From Micractinium sp. NFX-FRZ (Eukaryota; Chlorophyta; Trebouxiophyceae; Chlorellales; Chlorellaceae), in assembly GCA_029339195.1 (NCBI GenBank), contig JAPTJF010000685.1, forward strand, positions 1 through 21,398: a DNA stretch of 21,398 nt, read 5' to 3'. A model generated the notes under the pieces. The model was not told the DNA's origin and searched no databases. It saw only the letters and a program-made list of their open reading frames with translations. A program made the translations under genes and the position numbers. Below, piece after piece: positions 1 through 9,109 of this stretch; positions within the stretch are counted from its first letter, which is position 1, and every line of letters starts with the position of its first letter.

Positions 1-775
1 CCCCTGGCATCCCGCCCCTAGCAGCCAAAACTAGAGGCGTGCTAGGGGCGTGCTAGCCCAGTTCAGTCCCCTTAGTGAGCTAGTCTCCCCTGTATGCTGT
101 GCCCTTGCATCCATCTGCTGCTGCTATGCCGCTTCCGTGCTGAGCTGCCTGCACATACATACGACCCTAGCACAGATTCACTGTTCATCCTTGATGCTGT
201 ATTGTGTATTCACCTGTGCGAAGCTGGAGGAGGAAAGCGTGGGGGCTAGGAGAATTTAGTGGACGCTCGGTGTGCCTTGCATGATCATTGCACGGTTGCT
301 CAATAATTGCACAGCTGGTGTGGGCAAGCAAAGCGCACAAGGAGGTGGGCGGATGCTTGTGCTCTCCCCCGCACCCCTCACAGAGTGGGAGGCTCGGTTC
401 TGTACGCAAGAGAGAGGGGCTTGGGATGAAGAGATTAGTGCAAGGCGAAGTGGAATTAGTGCCAAGCTCAGCAAGGCACTGACTGGTCACAAGGGTACTA
501 CATGTTCATGCGCAGCTCAGCAATCGTGCTGGCAGCTGACTGGCCAAACGCTGGTTGGCCAGACTCATGCTGTGCATGCCGTGGTCATGGCAGACAGGTC
601 TGCTGTTCGATTCTGCTAGCCGTGTGTTTTAGCCGGTTGCTACACTGCATCACGAGTGTGATTAAGGGTAGAGTGTGAAGCAGCAATCGCGCACTTCCTG
701 CTGCTTCGCTTTGACAACTGACGATCCGATTACAACCTGAGGACAGCAAAATACAAGAACGCAGGGCACACTTAC
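1..775. other. Stretch with no supported gene
   Basis: No exon with convincing splice signals was found. The first 60 bases carry a short direct repeat, GGCGTGCTAG, twice in tandem. Open frames on both strands here are Ser/Cys/His-rich and lack conserved-looking sequence. The 3' part of the minus-strand gene whose exons lie at 776-1088 may continue here, but no phase-compatible acceptor stood out. Confidence 0.5.
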
Positions 776-1088
776 GGAGGATTGTTTTAACTTCCAAAGA
801 CGGGAACCGCACAAAGCTCTTGTACGTTTTCTCTGTGCGTAAATTCACGTAAGTGGCTGTGGTGAGGGCCGAGGGAGAAGTGCACGCAGGGGCAACGGGG
901 GTGGGTGGATATCTATCGATAGCGGGTGGGGCGGGGTGAGTGGGTGAGTCGCGGGTACCCCACCGGTGGGGTGGGGGTGAGACTGAGGCTGGTGCAGAGG
1001 CTGGGTAGCCCTCCCCGTCAGCGCTAAATGACAGCAGCTCCACGCCCCCGTCCAGCACTTCTGCCACCTCGTACAATGTCACCGCAAA
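776..1088 (-). CDS. Two exons of an unrecognised minus-strand gene (partial)
   Basis: Reading leftwards on the minus strand, an exon appears to start at 1088 after a pyrimidine-rich acceptor ending GCGCCCAG. It encodes FAVTLYEVAEVLDGGVELL and then SFSADGEG. A donor GTACCC at 958 and an acceptor CACCACAG just above 856 join it in phase 1 to a second exon, 856-776, encoding TYVNLRTEKTYKSFVRF and then PSLEVK. That exon ends at a perfect GTAAGT donor (775-770). The intron option removes a Pro/Thr/Ser-rich stretch; the whole interval is also open without splicing. The mix of aliphatic, acidic and basic residues looks like folded protein, but I do not recognise the family. Neither the start nor the stop codon is identified. 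Confidence 0.5.
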
Positions 1089-2130
1089 CTGGGCGCAAAC
1101 GGTAGACAGTGCTGGTGTCTTCAAGGCGGAGGCAACGCGATGGGCTCTCCTTCAAACCCCATGTAGAGGTTTCTAGAGGTCTTGCCTCTTCCAGAAGCTG
1201 ACAGAGATTTCCGCGCCCGCACTTCCAGGTATACTAAACGCGCATCGTGGGTGTCCTCTGTGATCGTCTCCTGTGCTTCTCCTCCCAGACCGCTCCCCTG
1301 CCACCAGTGGCAGTTGCCGTCTGCCCTGCGGCCGGCCCTCCACTGCTGCCGATCGGCATCACCCTTACCCCGCTTGGTTGTGGGCTGTTTTCACTCCCCG
1401 GCAAGAAGAGGGAGTCTGGTCACTCTAGTCGAACAACTCGTGGTTGCACTGCCACTAGCATCAAGCAGAACAAATCACGCCAACCGCACAACTTGTGGCT
1501 CCGGCAAGTTTGACCGACGAGGCAGGTACTGGCATCCTAATCCAAAGCTGCCCCAATCTGTGCAATTGCACACAGCTATTTCTTATTCTTACAAGGTCGG
1601 TGTACAAACACCTCCCATGCACAAAGTCCCGTAAAAGGCAAAGCAGGTGCAACCAAGGGAAGCACTAGGACGTGCAGAGGCATAGTTGCTAACGTGGATG
1701 GGGGCAGGTGCGGCCCGGCATGGCATGTGCCGTGTGGTTGGCCAGGGCGCGGAGAAAGAGGGGATTGGCGTACGAATGGATGATGCAATGCAGACAAACC
1801 AAGCAGAGAAGGATAGGTAAGGTGGTGGTGGCGTGACGTGTGGTGGAAGGCGACGAGAGCGTGATGGACGGGAGTGGCAGCCATGCAGCAGGGGAAATGT
1901 CAAGGAGGACTCAAATTGTGGAGAAAGTTGAGGTAGCTATCACTACAAACTCTGCATGGCAAGAATTCAGAAAGAAAAGGGACGGCCTAGGAAAGAAAGA
2001 GGTGTAAGCCGTCCGCAGCGACGCAGCTGCGAGCGGCACAGCTGCGAGCGGCTGTGTTGCGGCAACACTTGCTGCGGCCGCTGTGTCTCAGGTAGCAACC
2101 AATGCACCTCGTCCGCTGCGCCCAAACCTG
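1089..2130. other. Intergenic stretch, nothing supported
   Basis: Open frames on both strands are Pro/His/Cys-rich with no consistent splice structure. The start of the minus-strand gene at 776-1088 may lie here, because no ATG is obvious in its first visible exon. The right end (about 2020-2130) is CTG/CAG-rich and lies just downstream of the stop codon of the next minus-strand gene. Confidence 0.4.
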
Positions 2131-3753
2131 TCACTGCTGCTGCTCCAGTTCCAAGGAGGTATGCTGCGGCGGCGGCAGCGGTGGCAGTGGCGGCTGCCTG
2201 GGCGTCAACGGAGCATCCCCGCTGCCGTTGCCGCACTGCTGCTGCTGCTGCTGGGCGTGCTGGGCCTCCCCCGAACGCACGTCTCCTGCTGCCGCTGCTG
2301 CCCCTGCACCGCCCACGCTGCCACCAGGCGCCGCCTGCATGCCCCTCGATTGGTACACCTGCTGAAGGTGCTCGGCTTCCACGATATGCGACTGCTCAAT
2401 CAGCTCCGTCTACAAGAAGCAGGCAGGCAGGCAGGCAGGCCAGAGTTTGGCCAGGCAGCTCCCGAGGCAAGACCAGTTCCAGGCCGGGCAAGGCACGGTT
2501 TATTGATGGCCAGGGTGCCAAGTGCCAATAAGAGCGCACTCCGAGCTGCCCCAAAACAGACCACATCACGCTTGCCAGCGCACCATCTGCACCCAACCCA
2601 CCCGCTCCTCACCACCCCACCTTCAACATCCAATCTGCACACTTGCTGCACATGTCCACTCGTGGCGGCTGCTGCTGCAGCGCCTCGGGCAGGTCGAGGT
2701 GCAGGGCGGGCTGAACTGCAATGACAGCCGGGCGCCGTGCCTCTGCTGCGGCGAGCTCCTCCACTATCTGCGGCGCGGGCGGGGCAGGGAATGTCGTGCC
2801 GACTAGGAAACACATACACACGTACAAATGGTAAGGGTGCAGATCAAGGGGGAAGATGGGCAGGGTGGGAGCAAGACGGTGCAGACAGACGGGCAGGAGG
2901 GCAGGAGGCGGGCGGCAACCCTTCGGCGTGCGCTGTGCTCTTAGGCGGCGGTGGCACGAGAGCTGCAGCAGCAGCCAGCAGTGCAGGCAGTTGGTTGCAG
3001 CCACAGAGATGAAGGCAGCAGACCGGGTAGCGGCAGCGGAGGAGCAGGCAGTGGGAGCGGTGCAGGGTCCAGCGGAGGAGGAGGTGGTGGCAGCAGAGCA
3101 GGCGGTGGCAGCGGCAGCTGAAGCCAGCGCCCAACCCGCCCACGCCACTTGCACCCCACGGAAGTGGCAGCGGCCATGCAGCAGATGAAGAACGGCAGGG
3201 CAACCCCTGCCAGCGCTTCACCACCCCATGCCCCTACCTGTTGGATGTACTGGCAGGTGTAGTCGTGCAGGGCCCGGTACGATGCAGCCACGCGCTGCAG
3301 CACCCATCCCTTCGCCAAGCAGCACCCGTCGGTGATGCCGTGCTCAAAGTCGGCGGCACGGCGGGCATACTTGTGCGCCCTGGCCTGCAAGGCGTAATGA
3401 AGGTGTGCAGCAATTCAGGTGATAAGCTGCATGCAGGATATAGCTCAGGTCAGATATGCAGCTCAGCTCAATGCTTCTGGCTCTCGCCGCCGCCCTGTTC
3501 CGGCGCTCTCGCCGCCGCGCCGTTCCCACCGACCCACGGGCAAGGGCCTCACCTGTACGTTCTCCAGCTGGCGCTTGCGACAGCCAACGCTCAGTGTGTG
3601 CACGAGCTCCGCATCTCTCTGCCCCGGAGGCTTCCTGAGTTCTTTGTTGAGCAGAGCGGAAAGGCGAACCTCCTCCAGCACAGCCGCGTGCGTGCCGGGG
3701 GCCGGCTGGCCTGAAACCAGCCCAGAGAGCCATCCAAGCCAAACCGGGGCCAT
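2131..3753 (-). CDS. Uncharacterised 257-residue protein, four exons, complete
   Basis: Four exons join in phase 0 throughout: 3753-3553, 3384-3238, 2767-2621 and 2409-2131, ending with TGA at 2133-2131. Introns are GT-AG with donors GTGAGG, GTAGGG and GTGGGG. The start ATG at 3753 lies in a good context (GGCGCCATGG). An alternative in-frame ATG at 3870 would add 39 residues. Residues 22-67 are charged and helical (VLEEVRLSALLNKELRK near the start). Residues 68-116 contain Tyr/His-rich helix (ASYRALHDYTCQYIQQ). A Cys-X2-Cys pair, MCSKC, sits at about 156-159. Residues 166-190 (TELIEQSHIVEAEHLQQVYQ) look like a coiled coil. The last 65 residues are low-complexity: Gly/Ala, a six-Gln run, then Pro. 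No signal peptide or membrane segment is apparent. I do not recognise the family; one unpaired CxxC is not enough to claim a zinc site. The exon structure is well supported and the function is unknown. Confidence 0.72.
2420..2443 (+). repeat. (GCAG) microsatellite
   Basis: Five to six tandem copies of AGGC/GCAG lie in the last intron of the 257-residue minus-strand gene, just upstream of its last acceptor. A similar tract lies at about 19325-19355. Confidence 0.85.
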
Positions 3754-4694
3754 GGCGCCGCTGGCCAGCGAGAGCGAGGCGCGTGAGGGTGCAGAACTAT
3801 CTAGCAACTGTGCAAGCACGGTTCGCTGTTCAAAGGACGGTTCAAGGCAACTGCGACATCGCATCGACATGCGTCGGCGACACCGCCAGTGCCGCCGCTG
3901 CCGCCCGCCGGGTGAGATGAACAGTCAGCGACACCGCCAGTGGCGCCGGGCATGTTCCTTGAGGCCTGGATATAGGGGTCTCCCCCAAGCCCCACCCACC
4001 AAACAAAATCCTTTGCCGGTCACTTGGTCCCTATGCCTTTCAATTCAGATTGGGATGAGCTGCCCTCCATGCCTCAAAGCCCCACACACGGCCCCGCCCC
4101 ACACAACCCACACTGCCAGCTCAACAGGGTCAGAGGATGCCTTTCGCAGGTGCCAGCAAAGTGTGCACGTGCCTTATCATGCCACAGGAATCTGCTGGCT
4201 CCGCCGTTGGCTCCGCCACATTTCCAGCCTGCTCTCCGCTCCCTGTCGCCGACGTTTGGCTGCCCGCTGCCATGTGCCGCCCCCGCCTGTCCTGCCGGCT
4301 GCGGCCCACCGTGCCGCGCTGCCACGGCTCGCAAGGTGCCGTGGAAGCCCTGTTGGTTCCTCATCACGACCGCAGGTGCCGCCACAGGTTCGTCCTGGCT
4401 TTCGACAGCTCCGGGTGCCACGGCAGCCGCAGCTGCAGGCGGGCACACCCCCAACGCTGGGCTGGCGAGGAGGGAGTGCTGGGCTGCTGGGTGAACGGGG
4501 ACGCATTGTGGCCTGCATTGGTGGGCGGCAGGAGGCAGCGATGGTCAGCGGGGGCCGCGCACTGCTGGGATGCACCTCCCCAACTGCCCGCCCCACCGCC
4601 ACAATGCCGTCAGCGGGCCGCCCAGCTGCCGCCAGTACACCCCCTGCCCACCGGTCTGCCCCCCAGCGCACCCACCCCCGGTGCTCTCTTTATG
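3754..4694. other. GC-rich low-complexity stretch, no gene supported
   Basis: All frames are long and open because of base composition. Minus-strand frames at 4454-4074 (with QDEPVAAPAVVMRNQQGFHG) and 4671-4177 look the most protein-like but have no convincing splice sites, and two overlapping minus frames compete. The plus-strand 433-residue frame (3419-4720) runs antisense through a real exon of the minus-strand gene and is Pro/Arg/Cys-rich, typical of a shadow. This interval separates the start of the 257-residue gene from a doubtful Ala-rich frame. Confidence 0.4.
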
Positions 4695-5576
4695 TTATAT
4701 TTTCACGTTGGTTTCACTAAACCGGCCCGCCAGCCAGGCCAGCATTCCAGGCCAGCGCCCAGCCACAGCCAAGCTCCCCAGGACTGCGGACCAAAGGAAG
4801 GAGCACCAGCAAAGTGACCTGCGAAACGTGGAGCGCGGATCTGTGGGTGGCAGCCTGCAGGCTGGCAGCCTGGGCTTCAGCGCCAGCGGCGGCAGCCCAA
4901 GTGGGTGCTGCCGCGCCGGCCCGGCTGCTGCTGCCGCTGCTGCCTTGCCCGCTGCGCACTGCGCTGCTTGTGCTGCTGCTGCTGTTGCTACTGCTGCTGC
5001 TTCTGCCCTGTTCGACTGCTCCACATCGTCCTCCTCGCTGCCCTCCCAGCTCCTTGCTCGCCGTGACGTGGGTGCTGCACGCCATGGCGAGGGCGGCGGG
5101 CCGGCGGCGGCGGCAGTTGCGCCCGCTGCTGCCGCTGTTGCTCCATTCAGCTGACCCGCATCGTTCTCCTGACTCTCCATGCACACATCCACTGCCTGGC
5201 CCGCCGCTGGGGCATGCGCCCTGCCCGGCTGCCTGCGCTCCGCCGGCGCTCCGCAGCCGGACCCCGCAGTGAGCGGTCCGCCGGGCCGTTCCCTCGGGCC
5301 GCCCTTTGCTGCATGGGGCCGTGGCTCCCTTGGCTGTAACTCTACCACCGTTTGGGCCAAAGCGCGAGTCACATGGCGGGCCTGGCTGACCTGATGGGCC
5401 GCTGCCGCCACCGCTGCCTCCGCCTGCCGCTCCAGCTTCTTGTGACAGCTGTGGTAAATGCCGTCGCCCGCCAAGCCCGGCTGCCACCCCGCCATAGCGC
5501 TCCGATTGAAACTGCGCCCTTTGGACTCACCATAATAGCACGTCAAGAAACCCCTCCTGGAGGGCTGAGCCCCCAC
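4695..5576 (-). CDS. Doubtful Ala-rich, coiled-coil-like open frame (293 residues)
   Basis: The frame is open from ATG 5576 to a stop at 4695. About residues 45-85 (KKLERQAEAAVAAAAHQVSQ, then ARHVTRALAQTVVELQ) would form an amphipathic helix. The middle is Ala/Gly/Pro-rich with acidic patches (MESQEND; WEGSEEDDVEQ), and the tail is Pro/Arg-rich. A GTGAGT donor occurs right after codon 16 and an acceptor CCACAG precedes the CHKKLER segment, so the first exon may be only about 16 residues, giving a spliced variant. Antisense to the Ala runs is a poly-Leu frame that is an artefact of the CTG repeats. No family is recognised. Because GC-rich repeats keep any frame open here, this may not be a gene. 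Confidence 0.3.
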   Translation of the reverse strand: MGAQPSRRGFLTCYYGESKGRSFNRSAMAGWQPGLAGDGIYHSCHKKLERQAEAAVAAAAHQVSQARHVTRALAQTVVELQPREPRPHAAKGGPRERPGGPLTAGSGCGAPAERRQPGRAHAPAAGQAVDVCMESQENDAGQLNGATAAAAGATAAAAGPPPSPWRAAPTSRRARSWEGSEEDDVEQSNRAEAAAVATAAAAQAAQCAAGKAAAAAAAGPARQHPLGLPPLALKPRLPACRLPPTDPRSTFRRSLCWCSFLWSAVLGSLAVAGRWPGMLAWLAGRFSETNVKI

Positions 5577-5867
5577 ATGACGGCAGATATGCTTTGCATG
5601 CTCTGCCCCTGACTCTTGATGCTGAGTCCGAGCCTGTGAGGCTCTCTTGTAAGCACGATTGACAGTAGTGGGAGCCTGTCACAGCTGGGGATACAGCTGA
5701 GGGTACAGGGTTGGCACAGGTCAGTGCCAGCCCGTCTACACCTCCAACGCAGCACGCAGCCCTTCTTTGTTCCTGAGCGTGCCTTCCCCATCCATTTGGA
5801 ATCGTCTCCACCGCCGTGGCGTCAGAACGCGTGTCTCCCGCCTCCCATCCATCCAGAATCGTTCTAG
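5577..5867. promoter_or_regulatory. Presumed 5' flank of the membrane-protein gene
   Basis: This 291-nt gap lies upstream of ATG 5868 on the plus strand and possibly upstream of the doubtful minus frame starting at 5576. A divergent promoter is therefore possible. No TATA box or other motif I could defend is visible. Confidence 0.25.
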
Positions 5868-8612
5868 ATGGACGGGCTGCGAGCTTCGGAAGCCGGGGCA
5901 GGGGGGGCGGAGGGCCCAGGCGCTGTGGCACGCGGGCCGTGTGCCCGGGCACGTGAGTCCAATGCTTTCGCACCGGGACTCTGCTACGGCTGCCTGTCGC
6001 CCGCGCCGCACACCGCCCGCCTGCCCACGGCCGCCGTGCCCTCCGCGCCCGCCTCATCACCACCAGCTTCTGATGATGCATGTGTCCATGTTTGCCGCAA
6101 GAACAGCCGTCACGCCCACTGCCGCCGCGCCATTTTGCCCACTGTGCAGGCTGGGCATTTGTGGCCATCTACTGCTGGCTACGGGCTGCGCTGCTGCGTG
6201 CCTTCACCTGTGTGGTGTTGGTGCTTCCTGCCCTCATGCCGCCGCTGCTGACAGCATGCGCGGCCTACTGCCACGCATGGACCCTCCTGGAGGGTTTCGT
6301 GGAGTGGGACCACCGCAACGAGGCCGCCCTGATAGCAGCCGGCGTCATGGGTTTTGGTAACCTTGTCGCACTGGCCAGCGCAGCCGCCTGCCTCCAGCAC
6401 GCGCGGCCAGCATTCCCGGTGCTGGTGCTGCTCCACGCCCAGTGTGGCAGCGCCTGCAACTCCACGGCGCGGCAGTGGGTGCTGCTGTGCCTGGCGCGTC
6501 AGGTGGAGAAGCCGCTGGAGGAGCAGCTTCCAATCGCCTTCTTCCTGATGGATGGCCTCCACTTCCTCTTCCCCTTCATCGTCGCATGTAGGTGGCGCCC
6601 GGGCTTCCTTGGCAGTTTGCTGGCCTTGCCGGCTCACCACACTGCCTGCCACTGCACTGGCGCCCGCCCGCCTCCCCTCTGCAAGCCCCTCGCAACAGCA
6701 CATGAACACACAATGCTTGCTCACTCCCGTGCTCTGCAGTCTCTACCCTGTTCAGGAGTGGCCGCAGGCCCCCGCTGCTGCTCGCGCCGTGCAGGCATCC
6801 GCGGGGGTGTCGTCCTTGATGCACCTCATGTCGTTCTGGCCGCTGTTTGACAACATCCCGGTTTGGCTCTATGCGCCTGTGGTTGTGCTTGTTGGCATCA
6901 CGGTGGGGCACGAGCTGTGGATGGGCATCTCTGCGCTTGCCTGGCGCGCCTTCATGGCCCTGGCTGAGCCGGTCATTTCTGCCCACCTGATGGCGTGCCT
7001 CACGGCTCTCTGGGACGGCGGATTCCTGCCAGGTGGGCCGTCAGCCTTAGCCTCGGGATTCCTCCAAAGAGGGGGGGAGCGAGGGGGGGAGGGGGGAAGC
7101 GAGGGGGGGAGGCAAGTGAGTGCGTGAGTGAGTGAGGGTAGGGAGGGCGGGGTGGGCGAGGCAGGAGGGTAGAGCTGACATCGATTCTTTGGATGGGTGC
7201 ATGGATGGATGTCCAGATGTGGCAACAAAGGCACGCAGAAAACAGGGCAGGCCGAGACAGGGCACCAGCCCTACGCAAGACACAACAGCCATAGTTCAAC
7301 CTTGCTGACAAGCTTGCGTCAGCCTCAGGGCGCTGTGCGCTGCTGCTGACAGCTTCTGCAGGTCCTTGCTGCTCCTGCTGTGCCCGCCGTGACCCTGTCC
7401 CGCGACTTGCTCACCTGCAGTGGCAGCCCACGAGCAGGCCAACGCAGACCCCCTGGACACGATGACGGACCGGTCTACAACGTGGCGCGCGTGTACACGT
7501 GCGCTGCCTTTTGTGAGTAGGAGTCGCTTGAACTTCAATGGGCCCGTGGCTGAAAGGGAGTGGGTCCAGCAGGAGAGCTGCCGGGGTGCCGCCAGGCGGT
7601 GCAATTGCATTCAATCAGTAATGCACATTTCGGACCATGGGGATTTTGCAGCGGGCGGCCAGCGAGATTGCAGGCCATGCATACTAAAGCCCGTGCCGCA
7701 TGCTCTGTGTCTGCACTAAGTGGCACGCCGATGCCACAGCCTCCTGCTCCCCTCTTGATGCAGACGGCCTTGCTCAGGAAATTGTCATGTGGCGCCTGGT
7801 TGCCCGCAGCGCGCCCTCGTGAGCGCGGCAGGTGCATGCGCCGGCGAGCAGGCGCGCTGAGCCCCCCATCCCACGCGCTTGGGCTTTAGCAGCGCGGCCC
7901 CGGCTTCCCGTATTTTTGCTTCCCATTTCTAGCTCGCCGCCGCTTGCTCCACGCAGCTGCTCGGCTCTCCCTCCCTGCTCTGCTCTCACCCCTGTGTCAT
8001 TCACTGTGTTGCTCAGCACCGCCTTGTGTGTCAACCAACATATAGTGTTAACCTGGCAGACGTGGTGCAGAACAGATGCAAGGCATCTGCCATCAAGCAG
8101 CAAAGGAAGGAAGGGAAGGAGCATGCCAGAGGGCGAATGGGAGGCCGTTGTCATCAAGTGATGCCAGCGAGCACATAACCTGCGCTTTGTGGACGACTGA
8201 AGGTGGGGGGTGCTGTGCTGTGCTGTGCACCTGGTAGCTGTCCGAGGTTCAGAGGGCGACAGACGGAAGTACACGTGGCATCACTTTTGCAAAGTAAGGA
8301 ATCACATGGTAGCTGTCCGTGGTACAGAGGGCGACAGACAGAAGTACACGTGGCATCCCTTTTGAAAAGTGGGGAATAAAGACGAAAGTACTTTTCACCT
8401 AAGACAGTGGCTCGTTTGTGCCCCTTCCTGCTGCAGCGCTCGCTGAGCTGTGCACCAACACTTTGCTGGAGATACTAGAAGGCGGCAATGGCAGTGGCGC
8501 GGCAGACCGTCGAGTTGGAAGCCTTGCCAGCATCCCACAGGCAGAAGAGCAGGCAATGCCAGGCGGATTGGTGCATGCAGGCCCTGGTGCCGACTGTGCT
8601 GCCGGTTTCTGA
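5868..8612 (+). CDS. Uncharacterised multipass membrane protein, seven-exon model
   Basis: Model: exons 5868-5952, 6150-6591, 6740-7032, 7438-7512, 7764-7818, 8060-8202 and 8437-8612 (TGA). All phases agree (1, 2, 1, 1, 2, 1), giving about 422 residues. ATG 5868 opens a short Ala/Gly-rich leader, with no clear signal peptide. Hydrophobic segments fall at about residues 46-68, 87-110, 154-177, 215-235 and 240-260, with charged loops such as EGFVEWDHRNEA between the first two and a Tyr-rich stretch (VYNVARVYTCAAFYGLAQEI) later. It is likely an integral membrane protein; the compartment is unknown. Exons 2 and 3 are the most secure. The fourth acceptor is uncertain: a better-looking CCTGCAG at 7420 gives the wrong phase. 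The 3' end has an alternative last exon, 7933-8161, also in phase, ending EGEWEAVVIK. No family is recognised. The last intron of the seven-exon model holds a 75-nt tandem duplication. Confidence 0.6.
7069..7137 (+). repeat. G-rich and GAGT tandem tract in an intron
   Basis: Imperfect copies of GCGAGGGGGGGA are followed by repeated GTGA/GAGT units, just after the third donor (7033) of the membrane-protein gene. Several runs of six or seven G on the coding strand could form G-quadruplexes in the pre-mRNA. Confidence 0.7.
8233..8382 (+). repeat. 75-nt tandem duplication
   Basis: Copies start at 8233 and 8308 with GGTAGCTGTCCG. They share nearly all of the unit, including GAGGGCGACAGAC and AAGTACACGTGGCATC, with a handful of substitutions. 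The repeat lies in the last intron of the seven-exon membrane-protein model, or in the 3' flank if the gene ends at 8161. AATAAA occurs immediately after the second copy, at about 8384. Confidence 0.85.
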
Positions 8613-9109
8613 TGCAGTCGCGGAGCTTGTGGTACATGTTTAAATTGCGCGGTGCATTCCCATGCAAGCAAGATATGAAATCTAGTTCCACCACACATCC
8701 GGGATCCCCTTCACCCGCCCCTTCTTGTGTGTTTTACTTCTGCCCCTGAACTTGTCGCTTCCCCTGAACTTGTCAGTAACCCATTAACCATCCCGCATTA
8801 TTTCTATCTTTGAGTCCCGTGCATCGTGAGCTGCTCGAGTCACAGGCCAACACATGAGCCGTATGTACGTGTTCCTCCCACCTCATGCTTCACAGATTAA
8901 CTTGACGCTCCCTTCCTCCATCTCTTCCCCTGTCCTCTCAGAGTTCTCTTCTTTGGATACATTTCTCTTCTCCTCTTGATATGTCAATGCACAAGCCCAG
9001 CAGGCATGCCACGTGCAAGCAAAAGCAGACTTGGCCAGGAAAAAAGTCCAGGAATGCAAGCACGGGCGGTCCGCCTCTGCAGTCATGCCGAAACAGCTCC
9101 ACCCCAAAA
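8613..9109. other. Convergent intergenic spacer
   Basis: This spacer lies between the 3' end of the plus-strand membrane-protein gene and the stop codon of UBA2 on the minus strand. It contains a short direct repeat (CCCCTGAACTTGTC at about 8743 and 8762). No coding exon and no clear algal TGTAA polyadenylation signal was found in either direction. Confidence 0.5.

Noticed and set aside
3419..4720. 433-residue plus-strand open frame, the longest in the window
   Set aside because: It runs antisense through a secure exon of the minus-strand 257-residue gene and is Pro/Arg/Cys-rich with no splice logic; GC content alone keeps it open.
4960..5020. Poly-Leu run on the plus strand suggesting a membrane segment
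   Set aside because: It is the translation of a CTG/GCT repeat; the opposite strand gives Ala/Gln runs. Not evidence for a membrane protein.
8384..8389. AATAAA as the polyadenylation signal of the membrane-protein gene
   Set aside because: Green algae mostly use TGTAA, and the phase-matched seven-exon model places this site inside an intron; mentioned only as an alternative.
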